A stretch of 64,000 nt of DNA from Linnemannia elongata. Its lineage: Eukaryota > Mortierellomycota > Mortierellomycetes > Mortierellales > Mortierellaceae. Each line of letters starts with the position of its first letter. Within the stretch, counting starts at the first letter, position 1. Where the stretch lies: the NCBI GenBank assembly GCA_036320915.1, contig JAXBDG010000001.1, forward strand, positions 3,122,001-3,186,000. The letters are read 5' to 3'. Below, one piece after another: positions 58,753 through 64,000 of this stretch. Below the pieces are notes generated by a model. It did not search any database. It was given only the letters and a program-made list of their open reading frames with translations, and was not told the DNA's origin. A program made the position numbers and the translations under genes.

Positions 58753-60072
58753 AGTTTTTCTTTGTTCGGAGTTCTTGGAGCTTGGGCTTGTTGGGCTGGT
58801 AGGTGGGTGATGGTGGTACTGGTTGAAGGGAGGTGTGGGGGGTTAAAGTTTCGCGTCCTGTGTGTCGAGTGACTGATTGACTGACTGACGGAGTTGTTGT
58901 CTGGACGTGAGCAATATGGTGGGTAACTTGGTACGATACGGCTTGGTTTCTGTCGTCGTTGTTGTCGTTGTGGTTGTAGCGGTTGTGTTGTGGTTGTGAT
59001 GAGATGTAAGGAGTGAGGATACGAAGAAAGAAGAAAGAGAGAAAGAAGAGAGAAAAGGGGAGAGAAAGAAGAGGGAGGGGGGTAGCGAGAGAGCAGTTAA
59101 AGAAGTCGAACAGTTTGAACACGTACACACGCACCCACACTTTACTCACACATACGCAGCCCAGCCTTTAGCCCAGCCCAATCCGAATCCCACAGAACAC
59201 CAGAGGAAAACCAGGGGGAAAGAGGACAGACGAATCATATCCAAGGACTGACTGCTGCAATCCATTTATTGTGTCTTTTCGAGACGTGAGCACAGGGAAG
59301 CGAAAAAAAAAGGAGAGAGGTATGGCAGGTGACCACAAGGTCAATGGGTTAGATTGAATGGGCAAAGAGAGAAAAGAGAGAAAAGAGAGAGAGAGAGAGA
59401 GTGGGAAAGAAGAACGGCAAAGTGTGGATGGGTGAATGAAAACGAACACAAACGAACGAGCGATGAACAAGGGGTTGGTCACCCATCATACCATCTATCT
59501 CTTTTCTCTCTCTCGTCTATCTCCCAGGCGAGCCACCTCCCCTCAACCTCCACTTCATCCTCCGCGCCGTTCTCTTTTGAAGCACCTCAGAGACAAAAGG
59601 CAAGACATAGGAGGGGAAGACAAAAGAGAGACCAATGCGTGGGCACTGACCTTCCCTCTCGCTCTATCGATGTATGCGTCCGTCGTTCATGCTCGTTATG
59701 CTGCTCATGCATCCTTGCCCACACAGCAGTCAAAAAGAAACAGAGGAAAGACAACAATAATGTCGGCTATTTTTCTCTTCTCACACTCACTTTCTCACAC
59801 TCACTTTCTCATACCCCCATCCATAGACTGTCTCCTCTGTTATGTACACTCCACCATAAACCTGTTCATTTGCCAAACAATCCTGTTCTCGAGAGGAATG
59901 ACCAACTTTGTACCTCTCTCGGCAAAAAAAAAAATAATCTCAGCGTGGGAAAAGAGATAGCACGGACATCCTGTCTGCTTCCTTTCTTTCATTCTCTGTC
60001 CAATGAGTACACAACAAGTAAAGTAAAAAAAAAGGCTGAGAGCATGTAGCATGTAGATGGTATGTTAAACTT
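58753..60072. other. Intergenic region (GID4 promoter / OLA1 3' flank)
   Basis: Purine-rich with GA repeats (59360-59401). TTTCTCACACTCAC repeats occur near 59775-59810. No gene or RNA recognised. Confidence 0.5.
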
Positions 60073-61784
60073 TTACTTCTTCTTGTTGTTGGTAACATTG
60101 AACTTGAAAAAGATCACATCACCATCCTCGACCTGGTAATCCTTGCCCTTGGAGTAGTACTTGCCTGCAGCCTTGACTTCTGCCTCGGACCCCAGTTCCC
60201 TCAAATCGTCCATCTTCATCACCTAGAAGTGTTTGTTATGTTTATGTCGCAAATAGAGGCAATGCTTCGTCAGTCTTCATTCCAACAGTGGTACGCCTTG
60301 ACAACACATGCAAACAAAAAAAAAAAGCGCATATTTTGAAAGCTTACCTCGGCCATGATAAAGCCGCGCTCAAAATCGGTATGGATGACACCAGCAGCCT
60401 GGGGGGCCAAGGTATTGGTACGAGTGGTCCACGATCGAACCTCGCCAGGTCCAGCTGTAAAGAACTGTTGCAGGTTCAACGCTTCCCGTCCCTTGACAAT
60501 AATCTCGGGCAATGCGGAGGTAATCTTACACCCTGCCTGTTTCGACGCATCCTCGAGTACCATCTCCTTCTCCTCGGGCGCATCCTCAAACAACGATAGC
60601 TGGTTCTCAAACGATCCCGAGAAGGGGATCAACAAGTCTCCTGGGTGGTGAACATCAATCCAGTCCTGAATCCTTTTGATCACCGGATGAGGCTGCTTCG
60701 CCAAGTCCAGGTAATCCTGCTCGCTGATGTTGACAAGGTAGATCATGGGTTTTGCAGTCAAGAGGTATTGTTGGTTGATGACCTCGATCTCCTCGTTGTT
60801 CCAGTCACCCGTCCTGACATCTTTCCCTTCCTCTACCCAAGCCAACAGTTTTGCAATTGTCGGAAAATCATCTCGCTTCTTCTTCTCAACAGCGTTTCCG
60901 GTCTTGCCCGTCCCCAGCCGTTGTGCAACCTTTTCGTATTCCTGATGGACTTTGCTCAAAGTATCCATATCACTCAACAACAACTCATCATGAATAGTTT
61001 CCAGATCCCTGACAGCATCCACCGATCCATCCACATGCGTGACTCCGGTGTCCTCAAATCCTCGACAGAGATGGAACAGGGCATCGACAGAACGAACATG
61101 AGACAGGAAGGCGTTCCCCAACCCCTCACCCTTGGACGCACCACGGACCAATCCGGCAATGTCGATGACCGTCAAAAAGGCCGGGGTCACTTTTTGGGGC
61201 TTGTAGTGGGCTGTTAGCCAGTTCATTCGGTCGTCTGGGACTGTGACCCGGGCTTCTGAGGGATCGATCGTGCAAAAGGGGAAATTTTCTGCAGGGACCG
61301 ATGAGTTTGTCAAGGCATTGAAGAATGTCGACTTTCTAATCATGTTATGGTAAGTAGAATAGTCAATAAAGGTAGGATCGCACACAATTCCTCGGAAATC
61401 CTGAGCCAATGCATGTCATGTCTACTTACCCAATGTTTGGAACACCAAGGATTCCGACTAGTTTGCAAAAAATCAGGTACACACACAAACGAGAAGGATA
61501 AGTCAACGGCTCCACTCAAGTCAACTGAACATTCAAAACCCATTGTCCATCACCCACAACGTACTTTTGAGGTTGTTGGAAGGTCGTCCAAGAAGAGCCT
61601 TGGGTTCGACAGAGGCAGCACTACCCTTTTTAGAGGCGGGCTTTGCATAGGTGACCTGACTTGTCGTTGAGAATAAAAGTCGTTGTCCTACGGGTTGTCC
61701 TGGAAGGATACTTTGTTGAATTCTACTGCAAGGTGCCCATAGCCTGCTCCCGAGAAATGTCCGTATGCTTGTCGTGGTCGCCAT
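60073..61784 (-). CDS. OLA1: Obg-like ATPase (OLA1/YchF) with mitochondrial-type leader
   Basis: Four exons: 61784-61565, 61457-61430, 61335-60348, 60222-60073; 461 aa against about 395 for cytosolic OLA1. The extra 65 residues ([20 protein letters not shown] ... [10 protein letters not shown]) are Arg/Ser-rich, without acidic residues and with a typical presequence cleavage context. After LGRPSNNLK comes the P-loop, [19 protein letters not shown], split over three exons by a 28-nt microexon. Then [36 protein letters not shown], and NISE in place of the NKxD of true GTPases, as in ATP-preferring OLA1. A TGS domain ([19 protein letters not shown]) ends the protein. YchF/OLA1 binds ribosomes and acts in stress control. 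Mitochondrial location is inferred from the leader. Confidence 0.92.
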
Positions 61785-62623
61785 TTGTCCGCCCCTCCTT
61801 TTGAATGGTAAAAGAAAGCGAATGAATGGAAAGTTGATTCCGCTTTGGGTTGTGCACTTGTCAACAATACGATCCGTGCTGGCAGTCACACACAACTTGA
61901 CTTTCAGGCACATATCAATTGATAACGGCCCATCATATTCCCCTGAAATGAACAAGTCTGCTCCAGTGCACATTCTTGTGAATTCAGTAGCTGCTACCCT
62001 CTGACCTACCTATTTCAAAGGCTCCTTCAATGGGACATCTACCTCTCCTCTATCTGTATCTGCAATTGAGAAGCAAGACCCCATCCTCCCTCTCGGTTTC
62101 TGTTTGAACAAAACTTCCTCTTTAAGCGAATGAATCAAAACCGTCTCTACTCCAACTTTCTGGGGCAAAACACATCAGCCTGTGTCTTTTTCTCTTTCCC
62201 TTCTTCCCCCTTCGTAAATGAAGATAGAGAACAACTGGTCACACTAACACAACGCTATTCCCTCCTCCCTCCAAGTATGAACGGAGGGTACACAAGCCCT
62301 AATTGCCTCTAATAACTGTGTACTAAGATGTATGAGACACGGTCGTTGTTGGATCGTCACCAAACACCTGACCACATCCAGAACGGGTCATGGTCATGCC
62401 AAGTAACAAATGGAGACGTCCCGATATGCCATTTATCGAGTATATAAGAACCCAGTTTTGTACCCTCCCTTGAACTCACCATCAACAAAACACAACATCC
62501 CTCACAAGACTTAACAGTCTCCTTTACCTTTTCATCCTCATCTCACTCCTACCATTGAAGGCTTCGACCTCTCTTACCCCCCCCAACCACTCAACTACCC
62601 TTACACATTACATATAATCCATC
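61785..62623. other. Divergent intergenic region (OLA1 / cysteine-rich protein)
   Basis: Promoters of two divergent genes, with a clear TATA box on the plus side. The rest is unremarkable. Confidence 0.55.
62441..62448 (+). promoter_or_regulatory. TATA box of the cysteine-rich protein gene
   Basis: TATATAAG, 176-183 bp before the ATG at 62624 and followed by a CA-rich, CT-rich leader. The best TATA element in the window. Confidence 0.65.
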
Positions 62624-63095
62624 ATGGGTAAGAAAACCGCCGCCGCCGAGGTCGCCAAGAAGAACTGCAGTTGCGGTCGTCACGCCATGGGCGAGAAGGA
62701 AGCCTGCCGCTTGTAAGTTCATCTCTCCCCCTTTTCAATACCTTTCCTTCTTCATCAGTCCCCTTTCTTTCAATCACTTAACAACCTTACATGTCTCACG
62801 ATTATCAATCACCTTTCATCCTAACGCAATCCTGCCCCTTTTTTCAACCCTCACACCCAGCTGCCCTCGAGTCGTGTGCGACAGTTGCAGAGAGGAGTAC
62901 TGCTGTGGACCGATCTGCGAAAAGTGCAATGAGGACCGTGAGCATCTGATGCAGTGCGACAAGTGCGAGAACCCCGTCTGTGACCGATGCATCGTCATTA
63001 CTAAGGGCGCTCGTGAAGGAAACTCTTGCAAGTCGTGCAAAAAGGCCGCCGCCCATGCTGCTCATGAAGCCCACCATACCGCCATCGCTGTCTAA
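62624..63095 (+). CDS. Small cysteine-rich, probably zinc-binding protein
   Basis: Two exons, 62624-62712 and 62861-63095; 107 aa. It is basic at the start (MGKKTAAAEVAKKNCSCGRH) and then packed with cysteine pairs: CSC, FCPRVVCDSCREEYCC, CEKC, CDKC, CDRC and CKSC, ending in an Ala/His-rich tail. There is no signal peptide. The pairs come in repeated treble-clef or knuckle-like spacing, so several structural zinc ions are likely; it is not a standard RING, PHD or B-box by eye. The strong TATA box and short leader suggest high or regulated expression. Function unknown; I do not recognise a family. Confidence 0.82.
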
Positions 63096-63193
63096 AGGAA
63101 ACCCTCCCCTTCTTTCAGAAGCTGACCAGAGCGTGTGTATGGCGCGTTACCACCTTTTAACGATTTAGATTGTCGTTTCTCCTTGTAAATATT

Positions 63194-63215
63194 AGTATAG
63201 TATAGTATAGTATAT
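63194..63215 (+). repeat. (AGTAT)n short tandem repeat
   Basis: About four units of a pentanucleotide in the 220-bp gap between the convergent cysteine-rich and NAXD genes. Confidence 0.85.
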
Positions 63216-63315
63216 AAGTTTATCTTTCAGACCATACAGCGCGAGTAAAGGTCTTAAACAATAGCTCGTTGCGTGCGAACACTTTATTATGAATGACCTT
63301 GCGGTATAGACACCT

Positions 63316-63942
63316 CTACCCGTAGATAGCTTGGGTCCAAGTGGCATTCTGACGAGGCTTTTGGAAGAAGAGATTGAAGAACGGCCCAATCTCGGCAAGG
63401 ACATCGGACGATTGCAGGGCTCGTTTGTGCTTCTCAAACGCAAGACGAGAACACTCTCGGTTGATCACGCAAGCACCAAAACAAGCCGTCATTGCAACAT
63501 CCTCTTGCTTGACAGGGTGTGTGTGTTGCCAGACATCCTTCTCATAGGCCAGACCCCAGGCCAAGGAGGTCGCCACAAGTCCTGTCAGGATATCACCCTG
63601 ACCTCCTGACCGTTTCAACCCACCTTCGTTATCGACGACTTGGACTAAAAAATAAGAGGAACAAGGACATCATTCATGCAGCGCAGTCAGTAGCCTGTTC
63701 GGTTCGACGGGATGCAACATATTACCACAAACGTAGCGCATGCATAGCATTGCATTATTGCGTTGGGATTGATAAAAAAGGTCAATGTAGGCATAGAAAA
63801 TGGTAGCAAGAGTGCGCTCACCTTTCTGGCCATCCGAAATGACATCAGCTTTCCCCTTTTGGATGACAATGACACCCCCAAGTGCCTGAGAGAGCCGTTG
63901 GACAGCCGGCTGCTCGGCCTCTTCATCCTCTGTGTCAACGTT
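63316..63942 (-). CDS. NAXD: ATP-dependent NAD(P)H-hydrate dehydratase, C-terminal part (5' end off the window)
   Basis: Two exons are visible: 63942-63822 and 63644-63316 (150 codons before the stop). More exons lie right of the window; an acceptor precedes 63942. The upstream exon has ALGGVIVIQKGKADVISDGQ, a conserved ribokinase-fold strand. The last exon has LKRSGGQGDILTGLVATSLA, the anion hole and catalytic Asp motif of the family (animal: RRCGGQGDLLSG). The enzyme repairs hydrated NADH and NADPH using ATP, working with an epimerase (NAXE), and is found in cytosol and mitochondria. Some family members use ADP; the GGQGD form is typical of the eukaryotic ATP-using group. Confidence 0.9.
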
Positions 63943-64000
63943 CTATTACGTAGTAATAGAGACCAATATCAGTTAAGAAGGCACTGCTCTCCGTAGTAAC

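Noticed and set aside
61785..61973. Longer OLA1 start at 61973
   Set aside because: The extra residues have no targeting or domain character; the ATG at 61784 begins a clean presequence.

Overview
The window is nuclear DNA of a filamentous fungus. Almost every gene is broken by short GT-AG introns. The gene content is fungal: LYS2 of the alpha-aminoadipate lysine pathway, MOT1, POP3 of RNase P/MRP, endosulfine, a CipC-like protein and a DUF4246 protein. A cobalamin-trafficking gene (MMADHC/CblD family), which Dikarya are known to lack, together with high intron density and many long homopolymer runs, points to an early-diverging lineage, most plausibly Mucoromycota/Mortierellomycota. That placement is inference; no rRNA or other barcode is present.

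Layout. 1-17 kb: a G-protein alpha subunit cut by the left edge (-), endosulfine/Igo (+), a large mitochondrial-type PPR protein (-), an F-box/WD40/UIM protein resembling Ufo1 (-), and a PAP2 lipid phosphatase (-). 18-29.5 kb: MOT1 (+, 11 exons), a small secreted six-cysteine protein (-), glutaminyl cyclase (-), MMADHC (-). 31-39 kb: striatin (+, 11 exons), succinate dehydrogenase cytochrome b subunit (+), DUF4246 (-). 40-41.4 kb: two diverged copies of an A-tailed repeat carrying a C-x-C...H...C peptide, then a tRNA-Arg(ACG). 42.5-51 kb: LYS2 (-), then POP3 (-) and cyclophilin H (+) from a shared 298-bp divergent promoter. 51-55 kb: two tandem omega-like glutathione transferases (-) and a CipC-like protein (-), all with TATA boxes. 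57-64 kb: GID4 (-), an OLA1/YchF ATPase with a mitochondrial-type leader (-), a cysteine-rich zinc-binding protein (+) and NAD(P)HX dehydratase cut by the right edge (-).

Gene models were built by hand: exon joins were accepted only where splice sites, phase and family conservation agreed, and summed coding lengths divide by three. Functionally the window is mostly housekeeping (signalling, transcription, RNA processing, ubiquitin ligases, lysine and redox metabolism), without operon-like logic. The points most worth following up are the mirror-symmetric cysteine spacing of the secreted peptide, the duplicated A-tailed repeat next to the tRNA, a His-to-Tyr change at the expected nucleophile of the lipid phosphatase, the fungal CblD homologue, the cysteine-rich protein at 62.6 kb and the GC-AG intron with T44 in striatin. 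I found no clearly new multi-gene system.
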